Position numbers and translations under genes: made by a program
Source: Aphrophora alni
Taxonomy: Eukaryota > Arthropoda > Insecta > Hemiptera > Aphrophoridae
DNA: 64,000 bases
NCBI GenBank assembly: GCA_963513935.1
Contig: OY740768.1
Location: forward strand, 45,316,368-45,380,367
Reading direction: 5' to 3'
Part shown: piece by piece, positions 15,961-29,199 of the stretch
Layout of the letters: the number at the start of each line of letters is the position of its first letter
Numbering within the stretch: the first letter of the stretch is position 1
Notes under the pieces: generated by a model
Told to the model about the DNA's origin: nothing
The model's input: only the letters and a program-made list of their open reading frames with translations
The model's database searches: none

Positions 15961-16744
15961 TCTTAAGTTGGAACATTTCTCGCAAATTTTTATACTTGGG
16001 GTGATCGGTTAAAACGTAAAAACAAATTTTGAACTTTCGCATTATTTAAAATTGGTAAAACCTTTTATTAAATATTTGTAAATCCATATAATTGTAAATG
16101 TTTGTGTTTTCCAAATATTTCGTGAACATCGGGACACGTTTGCTTTGAAAGACGTTTGTTCATCATGTTTTACACAAAATATTACTGAAATTTCTTACAC
16201 CAATATCGAGATACATAAATTGTTATGCATTAAGTTTTTACTTTCACTTTATTACTCACAACTCTAGGGTTTAATTTTTACAAGTAAATAACTAATACGT
16301 TATCCTTCTGTTAAATCACCAAACAAAGAAGAATATTTTAAGACAAACGAAATATTCTATTAGCCTCTGGTTCAAGCTCAAATATAATAATAATTTTTGA
16401 AATTAGCTAATTATTTAAAGGGCCAGCCCCTCATTGATTCATGTTATTACAATCCAAGTGTTTATTTAATTGAAGTCAAATTTGTCGTTAAGTATTGGAA
16501 ATAATATGACATACACTGTTTTGGAAATAATTTTTGCATAACAACAATATTCGCGTGTTTTATGGCGTATTTTCCCAAACAGTTTAATTCACCGTCGTAA
16601 ATGACAGGTTGGTATTATGCATCAGAATAATTTTTAATGTGGTTGATGGTTGACAAGTGATTTTACTAATTTTTCAGTGGCATTATCACGTCATCCGGAC
16701 CTTCTCAGCACACAGCATATGTATAACGCGATCTACAAAACATG

Positions 16745-16748
<4 letters not shown>

Positions 16749-16776
<28 letters not shown>
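16749..16776. repeat. Poly-A tract (about 28 bases)
   Basis: Uninterrupted A run in otherwise unremarkable sequence; no associated element recognised. Confidence 0.9.
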
Positions 16777-16779
<3 letters not shown>

Positions 16780-17271
16780 CGATAAATATCATTTGTGATC
16801 ATCTTTTGATACTGTTGTAAGAGAGCATCCAAACTATAATTTTGAAAAACTGTTAGTTACTACAGTTCACATTTGGCAATTGTAGGCCGATTTAGAGGAA
16901 GTAAATATAGGTAGGAAGTGTAAAAACTGATATTTGTGGACGAGAATAAATGCTTATTCTGAAAATTACAAAAAGTCCAACCCACAAACCTTAACAGATG
17001 GAGAAGTATCACAAATTAAATAAAGATAGAAGTGCAAATTTCTTCTCGTCCTCTTTCTGGGTTTTAAATGGTAGTTTATTACTTAACTTTAATGTAAGAC
17101 TATAGCCATTGCTTCTGACCTCTTTAAAAGATCTGAGTCCAGGAATTTAGATCACATTTGTAACTTACACAAACAAGTATATAGTTTTTGTTTAGTATGG
17201 TATAAAGTAGTAATGTGTAATTAGGAAAACACTTGACACAATTTCTTACGCATATTCACAATCCAAATCTC

Positions 17272-17272
<1 letters not shown>

Positions 17273-17326
<54 letters not shown>
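17273..17326. repeat. Poly-A tract (about 54 bases)
   Basis: The longest A homopolymer in the window. It could mark the 3' end of a retroposed insertion, but the upstream 300 bases show no recognisable SINE or LINE sequence and I cannot pick out a target-site duplication. Confidence 0.9.
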
Positions 17327-17327
<1 letters not shown>

Positions 17328-18640
17328 AATATTCGCTTAAAATTTATTGGTTCGGTAGTTGTCAAAAGGTGAGAATAAACCATTAAGGCAATTTTGAATA
17401 AAATTCATATTAAATAAGATATAATCCAGCCACACTTGTCATAAACAATTTTTAAGTACAAGTATTATAAAAGGAAATTAATTTTCTCGTTGGTCAAGTT
17501 GGTTTTCTGGAAATTATTCTTCTAGGTTAAGTTTACATTACTTTTGCAGACTGGTTTGGGTCATTAATCAGAATTCAATAAATTTTGAATGAATTCGGTA
17601 GAGCCGATTTAAAAAAAAAAAAATCAGAATTGTTGTTTTAGTCACACAACAGGTACCTACAAATATAAATTAGGGGATATGTCAAAATTATAACATTTCA
17701 ATAAATCCCAAAATCACTTTTGAGCTCAAAGGACTTCACAACGGATTTTTCCACTATAATTGGAACACGATTTTATTTATCTACCACAAAACTTGTAGAG
17801 CCTATTAATACAAAATTATACAAGTACTAAATTAAAATTCTATTTAGGAATTAAAAAATGTAGACTAAACCTAGCGCTAGACCTTGGTTATTTTATTTGT
17901 ATAACAATGAAAACTAATTTTCTTCCAACTTACTATATATTAGTTAGCTGATACATTAATAGGTTACTTTACTTCATACTATGTAACATGTTGGAAAATC
18001 AAATTAATCAAAATATAAAACCCAATATTGCTTCGATCATTAGCGTCTAATATTGTGGTTTTTTTTTTAAACCGTTTTTACTAAATCTAGTTGTTCATTG
18101 AAGGTCCAAAAAATAGGCATAAAGACCAAAAATATATAAATATTAAATTCTGCAGTTTTAAAATTTACTTTTTCTAACAAAACTGTCGTAGTGACTATAA
18201 ATATAGATATAATAGATATATTTTTGTCTAATATAATGCTCATGGGATAAAAAATTACTACTATAGAACAAGGGTTATATGTGTATAGTTTCCTTGCATG
18301 AAATTAAAGCCACTAATGCAAAAGTTAGTGGAGTCACAGAAACGTTTGCAACGTAAACCCATTTTCAGGTTTTAAGAACAAAACATTTATTTTTAGTTGC
18401 ATTGGCAATTTAGTAAACAATAGAAGTAATTTATGTTACAAATGGAACATGTTAAAAATAAAATGTGAAACTTACATTGTTTATTTATTGATTAAATTTG
18501 TTTTAAATTAAGTTCTACAGAACCATTCGTATAAATGAAGTATTCATTGGCTCTGAAGTATTATACTTGTAGAGAATTACATATTTATATCCAATTCAAT
18601 AGTTTACACTAAGTAAAAGGATAAATAAAATATAAAACAA
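17327..18640. other. AT-rich sequence without recognised feature
   Basis: No gene, RNA gene or clear element seen; one short A run near 17,611. Confidence 0.35.
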
Positions 18641-18760
18641 AATAAAAATTACATCAAAGGTAAAATAAAAATGATCACAGAGTATTTATGCGAAAGGAGT
18701 TCATGTTTTATAAAACACATTAAGGTGTATTTGAATAAAGAATAATATTGAATATATCTA
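18640..18760. repeat. Diverged repeat block D, copy 1
   Basis: ACATCAAAGGTAAAATAAAA and AGGAGTTCATGTTTTATAAA with ATTTGAATAA match 24,975-25,070 (ACATCAAAGGCAAAATCAAA, AGGAGTTCTTATTTTATAAA, ATTTGAATAA) in the same order. In each place block C follows within 0.5-0.9 kb. Confidence 0.55.
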
Positions 18761-19454
18761 AAAAAAAATTGAAAAACTATCTATGAGCTTTTTCCATTTA
18801 CTTTCTCTCATACACGTAATAAGGGGCAGGTGATCTGATAATGTCAAAATATGTCGTTTAATTTTTGCGAAAATCACCTCTGAAGTTACAAATGGATAAA
18901 GCTTTAATCAAAACGGCATATCTGCTTTGCATACAATTTATAATTCAAAATATTTTAACTTTTTATTTCAAAACTTTAAATTTATTTGTAGAAATATGTG
19001 AAAACAAAATTATGTTTATAGTTAAAATCTGATGTAACGATATTACTTAAATTCATTTAAACTGACACCCTAGGATCAAAATATTCGCCATTTTGGAATA
19101 CATGTATGTCAGTAACAAACAATATATTCTATTAGAGTGAATAAATGTAGAAGGTTCTAATTTAATTTTGGTATAATCTACATTTGTTCTATTAAATAGT
19201 TGTATTGAAAATATCAAGAGTACTTTTATGTAACGAACTGTAAACAAAGTTGAGTAAGAAGAGAAGGACAAACAGTGTTAATATATTTTATCAGTTCGTT
19301 AACCTAAAGAAACTGGTTTTATGTTTGTTAATAAATAAAGTGTAAACAAGAAAAATACGTAACTAAATAAAATTAATACACGTTCTGTCTAAAGTCTAAA
19401 AATACATCAACAACCATATTTCAATGCCAACAATAATATAAATAAATTGTATCT

Positions 19455-19705
19455 TTATAAAGAACGAGTGTATAATGTACACGTAGGCATATAACTTGTT
19501 AATTACAAGGGTTGAGAGATTTCAAACAGACCGGACAAATTTAAACTAAGTTAGACGTAACTGAAATGTCGAGAATATGTAAATGAAGGGTCTGACTGAT
19601 AGCATGTAAATTGGAATTTCTTGATTGTAAAGTATTATGGTAATATCAACTTGTCACAGCTGTAGTTGGGAGATTTATCGGCGGTGAGTGAATAAAAAAT
19701 AAAAC
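19455..19705. repeat. Diverged repeat block C, copy 2
   Basis: Contains TGTACACGTAGGCATATAAC, AATTACAAGGGTTGAGAGAT, GGACAAATTTAAACTAAGTT and AGACGTAAC, the best preserved stretch shared by all four C copies. A TATA-like TATAAC lies about 20 bases before the conserved run. The block ends with GGCGGTGAGTG, which resembles a splice donor, but the other copies do not keep that GT context uniformly. Confidence 0.6.
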
Positions 19706-21379
19706 ATTTATTGTAAATTATAATATAATCATTTTTTATTCTATGTTTTAGGAAATTTTACATAAATAATGGTTTATAATAATTTTAATATTTAATGATA
19801 GATAGTAAAACAGAATTATATTTGGGTATTGAATAAATTCAATTCATTTGTAACTTCATAACTATAGATGAGTGTGTTGACTAAAAATCATCGTAGAAAG
19901 TTTGAATTTGTTTGTTAAGAAATACACCTTTGTTGGAAACAAAGCTCCACATGGCAAAATTAATTTAAAAATTATAAAAAGAGATTTTGATAATCAAACA
20001 AGAAGAGTATCTAAATATTAAAACTAACGTATAAAGCACTAAAAAGGGGGAGGGAACATAAAGTGTATGTGGATTTGGAGTTTTTTGTGTATAATTGAGA
20101 TTTAGGTGTATTTTAACAATGATGAATATATAACAATAATTACTAGAAATATTTCAAAAAATGTTTAATAATATTTTATTTTACAAAATTAATTGTAGAG
20201 AAATTGATGTCATGGCGTCATATTTATATTTGGGAAAATACCAATTTCCAAGATTTGCAAACAGATTCACGTAAAATCCATACCGAGACGACAAATATCA
20301 TCAAATTCACAAATGTCATAATTTTTTGTTAAATATGGAAAATTTTATTCTAAAACCTAGAATTTAGGATCGCCTGACGACATTTATACAACATCGATGT
20401 TAAAAACGTCCTTAAGTTTTGTTACACTTACAGACCCAGACAAGGCCCTTGGACGCCCTCACTTAATTATAATTAATTCTGGATGTTTAGGGAAAAAAAG
20501 GTCGACAGTCGAAAACCATTCACCAAATTACAACTAATAACACAACTTATGTAGGATTGAAAGTTAATTGAAAATAACAAACTTAGTAAAACTCCATCTT
20601 TCAACATGAACTTATCATTATAACAACTAAATAGCAAATTTTGCTTTTAAAGAGTTACGTTTCACAAGAAAATTTCTGAACTTTTTGTCCTTTTAAAATA
20701 ATTCTTAGGATTAGTATATTTAGTTTAATCCATTTAATTTATGTTTAAGTTAGTTTTATCATATCGTTGCCGCCATCTTGAATTTCTTCCAAGAACTTAC
20801 AATTTAGGCAATTTTAACTTTAAAGTACTTATCAGAAAAATTTAAATCCTTTCGGCTTGAACTTTAACAAAAATATTCCATTTTCACCATTATTTAACGG
20901 CCATATTGATTCCGCTATCTTGCAGGTTGATTTATGAAAATTTGTATATCATATTCGTATTCAGTAACCTCAAAAACCCCCAAGTAACAATTTATGTGAA
21001 CTTGATAAGAAAACATTTTTATTTTTGTAAGTTTTATTACCAATTAAATAAAAAATAGTATTTTTGACTAAGCTTAATAAATTTGGTTAACATAACTAGA
21101 AAGTTGGGTCTCGCGTTTTTTGGAAATGTAATAACGAGCATTAAAAAAATATATCCCAATCAGTTACAAAACAAGTAATGTAGATCATTTTGAACGAAAA
21201 CATTGAAATTCGTGCCACCGTGTGACGCTCAAAATATAAATGTATAAATGATTTCTAATTTTCAGCCGTAAGAAAATTGTCTATATTGCCATAAAACACA
21301 AACATATATTTATTATTGGAAAATAATTATTATTTCTCCTGATCGTAAGGGTTTTACAACATAAACCAAGAAAAAAAAA

Positions 21380-22860
21380 AAATTTACATTTTAAAGACAG
21401 CTGGAAATTAGATTATCACTTTTAGAAAACCCCTTTAGGAGCTTTCTAATAAATTATTGTTGAGATGAAAACTTAATTTTCTGGAGGCTAAAGAGGTTAA
21501 AAAGTTACGTTTCTCATTAAACTTATTTTTCAGTGTCAAAAACTTGTTTATATATCTAATTACTGGAGTTTCTGGCTTTAAATTGTTTGTTGGAAGTTGG
21601 CCTTCTCAAATTACTTTGAGTGGTTAGATATATTTATTATATGCAATATTTGTTTTACCACAAATACATATATGTTTTATAAACTGGCATCTAACGTTTT
21701 ATTTCATGTTGTTATTTTAAAGGATTTAAATAATTAGATTTCTCTGTCACACCCTATTATTATAGATTATGTTTAACAGTAGTGCAAACGTTGTAGGAAG
21801 TAAAGTTTTATAAAGTCATACTTTCTAAAGGAATATTAAATTTTTAGTTTTAGTTTTGTAAATTTTAATACTTTGGGTATTGCATAAATGCAAGTTATGT
21901 AGTTGCTCCTTTAACAATCTCTTTTTTTTTAAAAAAACAACAACTTTATTTCATAATAATAATTTTATTTAAATGATTTAAATTGAATTACAATAATAGG
22001 GAAAGTACAATACTCTTAATCACAGGGCAAACTTTCCTAAGCGAATCTATAAAGAACACTGGCTAACTAGTGGCTTACAAGGCTAGGAAATACAAAATGC
22101 TTACTCCATTTTATTCTAGGAAAACTCCCTCTATTGTGTTTACTTATGCTAAATATTGTTCATATAACTTGCATCTATATGTTATTTCTTGTTTTTCTGC
22201 AAATAAAAACAAATTGGCACATTCAACTAAACTAACACGATGATAAATATACATACATTCTGACTTCCTCAAATTTGTTTTATTTACTTAAGTTTAGACG
22301 TGGACATATCTGAAATAATATAAAAATACACCTACCACCATTTTTATATGCTGAGTATCATTTATATATTGTGAAAAAGCATGGAAATAAGATAATATAG
22401 TTTCCTTACATAGAATTGCCACTAAAAAGATTCCTATCGACTTAAAAAATATGTTTCTTAAGTAAAATATCAATATAATTGCACTAAAAATTTTCAAAAC
22501 TGTTGGAAAATAATCCAGAAATAGACATTAGAGAAAGTGATATTCTTTACTACTCTATGAAAATGAAGTGTTAACACTTTTACTGGAGAGTTTAGGCTTA
22601 AGGAAAAAATTGGTGTTTAAAGTGATTTTTTTATAACTCAAAATATTTTGGCCATAACCTCGAAATTTTCATTTTCATTTGCATTCTATTTATAAATGTC
22701 TCTATGGTCTCAAACAAAATGTATACGTTAAAATCTCCCAACAAATATGACAACAAAAAATCTCCCCAAACAATGTTAAAATTACTTCACATACGAAATT
22801 TGATCAAATTCAGTCGCTCATTTGGGCTGTAGATACAATAGACCAATAGATAAGATAGTC
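21380..22860. repeat. Diverged repeat unit A-B-E, copy 2
   Basis: Block A (about 21,400-21,620) shares the ATTTTCTGGAGGCTAAAGAG / TTAAACTTATTTTTCAGTGTC-type run with 26,900-27,010 and 40,230-40,340. Near 22,265 the string CCTCAAATTTGTTT and the following TTTAGACGTGGACATATCTG match 28,210-28,250. Block B at about 22,540-22,640 (GAGAGTTTAGGCTTAAGG) matches the B block at 28,490. Copy of repeat E closes the unit at 22,735-22,860. No shared coding frame was found. Confidence 0.6.
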
Positions 22861-23114
22861 AAAGTTTTAAGTAAAGCATAACTTTATTGTAGTACTTGCA
22901 TGTTTAACTTATTCTGAAAGAATACCATAGTTACATACTGACTTAAGAAATATAGAATAATTGAATTATTAGTAATATCTAGACGACAAAGTTCAATTTT
23001 AATTTTAAGAAATCTTCCTTTTTTGTTTACACTGCCATTAATAAAGAATGTTTCGAGGTAAAGACTATATTTCTATTTTTAAACTAAGTCACAAATGACA
23101 TACCCCTTAAAGTA

Positions 23115-23230
23115 ATATTGTCAGTTGCATACATCTCATGTGTGAAATAACTTTATAAAGGAGCAAATCTCACATCCGCTAAGGAAATTGTACTTGGCCT
23201 TGTTTATCTTGAAGAAGATGTAGATTTATA
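23115..23230. repeat. Diverged repeat block G, copy 2
   Basis: Matches 15,836-15,960 (see there) and follows a copy of repeat E at a similar distance. Confidence 0.55.
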
Positions 23231-23304
23231 TTAGGATGGATGTTAAAGATGTAAAACATCAAACAAACTGTCATAAAAATCTTCTAAATAAAACCAAACT
23301 CAAA

Positions 23305-23367
23305 CCATTGATATGGTATTATTACCAATGATATGGTATTATTAATATACCAATGATATGGTATATT
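23305..23367. repeat. Short tandem repeat, three units with CAATGATATGGTAT core
   Basis: Three copies of a 19-26 base unit sharing (C)CAATGATATGGTAT, the first with CATTG in place of CAATG. ATACCA and TGGTAT within the unit can pair, so each unit is a small hairpin. Confidence 0.8.
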
Positions 23368-24401
23368 TATAACAAATATACAATTTTGAAGTTATCGGTC
23401 ATAACCTACAATTTAAACATGAGTTTCTTATGGAAGTTCATTTATATTGAATAAAATGTTTGTAGATGGTGGAATTATAAATTTCTACATATTTCAAATT
23501 ATTCATGACAGGTAAATTTTTTAGATCTTTTTCTTGTTCTTTACCTTACATAATTTACAAAATTGATTAAAAATTTGTTGCATCAATTTCGAAATACTTT
23601 TAGTTTACTAGACCCCTTAAATCGTAACCTGTCCGAGATTGAAATCAGATCATTCAACTAATTATCGGTTCAACAAATCTTGTACTAAATTAAGTTTTAT
23701 TTTAGAACTTCAACCCACTTAAAATCTACAACTTAAAAATTGTCCATTTTTAAAAGTTAAAAAAAAATTCAGTTTTTGATTTTTACAGTAGGCTAAGTTA
23801 TATGATATTGACTTCTTCGTCAGGCATAAAAGGAGTGTTTTTATATATTACTATCTTACATTTTATAGTTATGTTTTTAAGTTTTGATTATGTAGTTCTG
23901 CTTTGGTATTTAACTTGATATATTGAATTTGTATTTTGTGTTGCTGTACATTTAAAAAAAAGTAAAAAGTGGCACCTACCCATGTTAAAGAGATTGTGGT
24001 TTAAACATAAGAATCTTTATCTATCTTTTCCATAAGAATTTACTAATATTATATGCAACGTTGAAACGATTTATTTCATACTTGTGTAATTCATATAATA
24101 GCGATTTATGTATTTATATTTTTGTTCTAGTGATGAATTGAGATATGTCTTAAGCTTAAGTTTTTCGGCAAACTATTTATTTTTAAGTAGAGAATGAGTT
24201 TATTTTTATTAAAAAAGATTGTGGAACAGAAATATGACAATATTATTTTCATTTTTAATTATATCAGATCTTAGCCAAATGTAGAACAATAAATTTTAAA
24301 ATGATCAAGAAAAATATAGCTATGAACGGTTACAATTAAAAATGTACGATTTGGTAATTTTTATTTAAGAAAACCGCCATAGTGATTGTAATTGACATAC
24401 T

Positions 24402-24403
<2 letters not shown>

Positions 24404-24472
<69 letters not shown>
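24404..24472. repeat. (TA)n microsatellite, about 34 units
   Basis: Uninterrupted TA repeat of about 69 bases. Confidence 0.97.
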
Positions 24473-24478
<6 letters not shown>

Positions 24479-24969
24479 TATCTAAAGAGAATCAACAACT
24501 TTAACTACAAAGGGATAACGCAAGTGTTAATTTAAGTAAATAAAACTTAGCCATTCAGAGTTTATGAATCACGACTCAAAATCGTTTTCTGGTAATATTG
24601 CGTAAAATAAGAATCTCACAATTCACAAATGTAAAGAATTCCTGGAAACACATAAAGGGATTCATTCTTTGAGGTTTTATGAACAAATACGTTTATGTTT
24701 GACTTAGACTACTATCAATCATTACAGAAAAATTAACAAAACTGGAAACAGTTTCAATTATAAATGGCAAATATCAAAAATTTAATGATCTTCCACAATA
24801 ATTAGAGAAAGGTGAACAGTTTTATAATTGTTGTTTTGTTTTAAGTTTACATTATCTTCAATCAAACAAACGAAGCATTCGGAAAAATTTTGCTAAGTAC
24901 TGTAAATTTACTACCAAACCTACATTTTTCTTCAAGGAAAAAGATATCTACATTATAAAAGTATTGTAA

Positions 24970-25685
24970 AGAGCACATCAAAGGCAAAATCAAACTGTCA
25001 TAAAGTATATGTGGAAAAGGAGTTCTTATTTTATAAAAGACATTGAGACAGATTTGAATAATGAAAGAAGACGTACATATCAAGACCTGTAATATTTTCT
25101 GGTACGAGAGTTTTCAGATTTAAATTTAACTAGTTTTTTTTTAAATTTTAAAGTTAAATTGCAAATTCTAAATGTACTTTTACGTAACCAACTCTAAGTA
25201 AAGTCGATTTAAACAGTAAAAGTTTGTTACAAGTTATTAACTAAAATATTCTTTCGATGATAAATGAGAAGAGAGAATATGCGTTTATAAGGGTGACGAC
25301 AAATAAATAACTGAACTATCCAACATCAATATGTATACATTTTATATGACTTCTAATACCTCGTAAACGCAATATCTCAGTATCAAGAACAATATCTATA
25401 AATTCCTTCCATACACGATTTTATTGTTTTGTTTTTTCATAAATGAGAGTAAAGCATAAACACAGGTTTTATAACTTTTTAATTACAAGAGTTAGAGAGT
25501 GATTTCTAACATACTGGACAAATTAAAACTAAGTTAGATTAAAAATTAAATGTCAATGTAGGATTTTCATGACAGAAAGTAAATTGAAAATGTTTGATTT
25601 TACCATATTCTGGTAATTTAAACTAGTTTTAACTGCAGCCCGTAATCTTATAGGTGATGATTACTCTTACGATAATAAAACGGGA
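24970..25685. repeat. Diverged repeat blocks D and C, copy 3
   Basis: D-type sequence at 24,975-25,070 and C-type sequence at 25,450-25,680 (GGTTTTATAACTTTTTAATT, GGACAAATTAAAACTAAGTT, CATATTCTGGTAATTTAAAC). Same order as at 18.64-19.7 kb, about 6 kb upstream. Confidence 0.55.
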
Positions 25686-26869
25686 TGCAAATATTATTAT
25701 ATTATATGTTTTAAATATAACTATTTCTGTTAGGTAATTTAGTAAGTTGATATAAAGATTATTTAACACGATATCTAATCACTTTTAAGATTTACTCATA
25801 ACTCATGCAACGCAATTATTGAGGGTAGTGAGCGAATCTTGAATCTTATGAGGATATAAAATAGAGAGATATTTTGTAGATCAAAAACAAGCATATAATA
25901 AAAGATGTTGAGTTTAATTTTTGTACTCACCGTCACATTACTTACCCCTCCCCCCTCTCTCTACACAGTGAGTAAATAAATTTTTTAAATGATATTTTAA
26001 TAAATTATTCAAATTACGGAGATTTTCACCAATTATTTCATCTATCAATAACTACGATAATTATTGTGAATCTGTAAGTTAACCGACATTCAATCTAAAA
26101 ATATGACAGTATGAAAACTACTAAGTTGGCAACTGTTATAGAAGTTATAATGCCAACAATCAAGTAGTAAATTTTGAGAGTACAATCTATTAAATCTGTT
26201 GTACCAAAATGTATTTGTGTAACTTAATTTTGCAACAAACTTAAAGTATTTAATAACTCCTTCATGATTGTCTATGTCCCAAAAATTCAAGGAAAACTGT
26301 GCAAATGTTAACAGTAGTCAAAGTGTTCTCTCTTATTTTCCAAATTTCTAATGCAACTCTATTTTACTATTACTTGGGGCTTAGTGAGTTGTTTGCACAT
26401 TAAGTTTAGCATTCTATTGATATTTGTCAAGGCTATTTGGAATAATTTTAAGTTGTACCATTTTTTAAACGAAATTCCATGGTTCATATTTCTTTTACGA
26501 CTGATTACATGTGACTGCAGGTTTCTGGAAAAAAGTAATTAGTACTAATATTTTGAATATTATTATGGGCAAAGTGTTAATAAATGTTTTCATGTAAGAT
26601 TTATTTAAGGCGAACAACCTTAAATGCTACACATAATGAGTTTAGCAGTGTGATTTTGACAGACGGTCTTTTAAACATCAATTAATCTGATTATTTGATT
26701 GTAAACTCCATACAATGTGTTCAAACACAAAATAATACTAACAAAAATACACACAAATTTCGGATATTTAAATATTATTCACTTTTTATAATCTTGATAT
26801 TTTTAAAACAATTGCGACGAAAAATCTAGCTTAATTTGTCGAGATACCCCGGATTTAAAATTAAATTGA

Positions 26870-28570
26870 ATATTAAGCAAAACCCATTATGAATTTATTT
26901 ATAAATTATTTTTGAAGTGATAATTTAATTTCCTCAAAGCTAATGAGGATAACGAAATTAAGTTCCTCCTTAAACAAGTTTTTCATTGTCAAATACTTGT
27001 TTACCAGAGGGTAGTTTTTCTGTCCTGTCACACTATTTGAAGGGTGATGACGTTATCTTAAGTTTCTTTGAACGGATGCATACAACTTTCAACACAATAT
27101 TTACAATGAGAAGTTGTAGCTATATTTATAGATATTATGGAAACTTTTATTTTCAGATAATATTGTTAAGCAGTTATTTGATTTTCCTGTTATAGTGTAG
27201 TGTTCTATAGATATGGTTTAATAGTGTCATAACAAACTACAACTTCATATTATATGAAACTTTTGACGAGTTTAAGATCCCTGTGTAAACAATAAGAAAT
27301 ACTGGACTCGGTTGAAAAAAAAAACACATTTGAAAACCCTAAAATGACAAAATAGTTGAAATAATGTTAAGTTAAATATTAACTTAAATGTTTAGGAAAT
27401 AAAGAAATTCAAATATTACTAGCAATCATTTTTTTAATAGTTCAAAATCTGGAGGTATATTTGTAATAAGAGTGAAGATATATCAACATTTTTAAAATTC
27501 AAAAACTGGTTTTAATTATTTTATTGTAAACATGAAGTAGTTATAAGAACAAAATACTCTAACATATATTGTTTACAATCTCAATACATTTTCGGAATTT
27601 GAAATTTAAAATTTGATATCGGTACTTAACTTGCCCTGTTCCAATCTGTCAATACTGATATAATGAAACATATAACAATGGATATAAGAATTAGATAATG
27701 TTGCCTCCACTCATTAATGTCCTGACCCTATAGTTATAGGTGTGGGTATAAAAAAACTTGGGAGTTTTCTGTTGTCACTAGGAGAGATTACACATTTTCC
27801 TTTGAAAAAACCGCCGTTTACATATTTACTTTACTTTAATGTAATGTAATTTACTTTACAATGACAATTTCAATCTGAAATTTAGACATTGTTTATATAT
27901 AAATTAAGTTGAACTATTAAAAATTAGGAAAGAAAATTGAAACTGGACTATTCAAAATTAATTTAAAACTGTGTTTTTGTTTCTTAAATTTCAAAACTGT
28001 GTGCACAAAAGAGAAACTATAAATATTATTTTTATTTTTAGACAAAAACTATAATTAAGAGTCCTCTTTATTAGATTTTTCGAAATTTTACATGTTTATT
28101 TATTTGTTAAGGAAAACTAAATCAAATATCAATATTTGAAATGCACAATTAACTGTAAAAGTAAGAGATTAGTGCAAACAAATATCGGCCCTGTTCCTTT
28201 TCAGCACGCCCTCAAATTTGTTTCATTGGATTTCTTTTAGACATGTCTGAAATGAATATTTATTATTGTTATATTTGTAATTATTGATTTATATTTTTAA
28301 AAGCTTGAACATCACTTTTATGCATTTGATTCCACAAAAAACTTATCTAAATGCCTAATCCTGTCTAATTTACAAAGCTTACATCTAAGTAAAATTTCAG
28401 AGCATAATTGTATTAAAACGTTGCGTAAAACTTACTGTGAATGAATCCTGAAATTATTTATGACAGGGATAAATTGAATTCTTCCATCAAGCTGAAGTAG
28501 CAACACTGTTTTTGAAGGGTTTAGGGTTAGAGGGAAAATATGTCTATAAAGTCATTTTTCGATTTTGTAA
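26870..28570. repeat. Diverged repeat unit A-B, copy 3
   Basis: Aligns with 40,200-41,960. Shared landmarks in order: TTAATTTCCTCAAAGCTAA-type run at 26,927; AACTTTTATTTTCAGATAAT at 27,140 against AACTTTTATTTTAAGGTAAT at 40,475; GACGAGTTTAAGATC at 27,264 against AACGAGTTTAAGATC at 40,596; CATGTCTGAAATGAATATTT at 28,242 against CATGTCTAAAATGAAAAGTT at 41,630; TCTTCCATCAAGCTGAAGTA at 28,480 against TCTTTCATCAGGCTGAAGTG at 41,880; GGTTTAGG and AAAATATGT at about 28,520 and 41,920. No conserved open frame. Confidence 0.7.
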
Positions 28571-29199
28571 GAAAACAAGGTGAAAGAGGTTATTTCTGAA
28601 TATTAACAGGCAATTATTAACATTTGTAATAGGCCTAAATTAATTCGAGCTTATTACACAAATGTTTTATTTCATTAAATCGTTTTGATGAAACTCAAAA
28701 TTAAAACCATACCATAAACATTTATATTGGTTTCTGCTTAGAGAATTAAAAAAAATAATAAACATGATTTCTCTATAAACTATGGTAATTGACACTTCTT
28801 GTGTTAAAATATTCAAACATACGAAAATCAGATACTTAGAGGGGTCTTTAAATATTTTTGAATTTATTTCTAAAATTTCAGGATATGTACATAGCAATAA
28901 AGGAAAAGGTGAATATAGAGTGTAGATAATGTTTTAGCTGATATTTTTTATATTACATACTTATTCCTAGCACAATATTTGATATCAATTTATGCGAAAA
29001 ATATAAATGAATGGTGAAACAAAGTGATCAGATAGTTCAACCTTAGAGGGAGGGGTTTCTGAGTTTTTGTAATTCATAACGTTAGTAAAGATTTAAATGG
29101 TACTTTAAAAGTGTGTATTGGAGAGTTTAACAAACTAAAGTCTTCAAAACGTAAATTTCAAAATATAGACACTTTCAAGTATTTATCGTTTGTCGTTAA

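Noticed and set aside
17150..17326. Poly-A tract as the tail of a retroposed gene or SINE
   Set aside because: No recognisable upstream element and no target duplication that I can see.
23800..23840. CCTGACGAAG on the minus strand as another hammerhead core
   Set aside because: No GAAA box, helix II or helix I partner follows at the expected distance.
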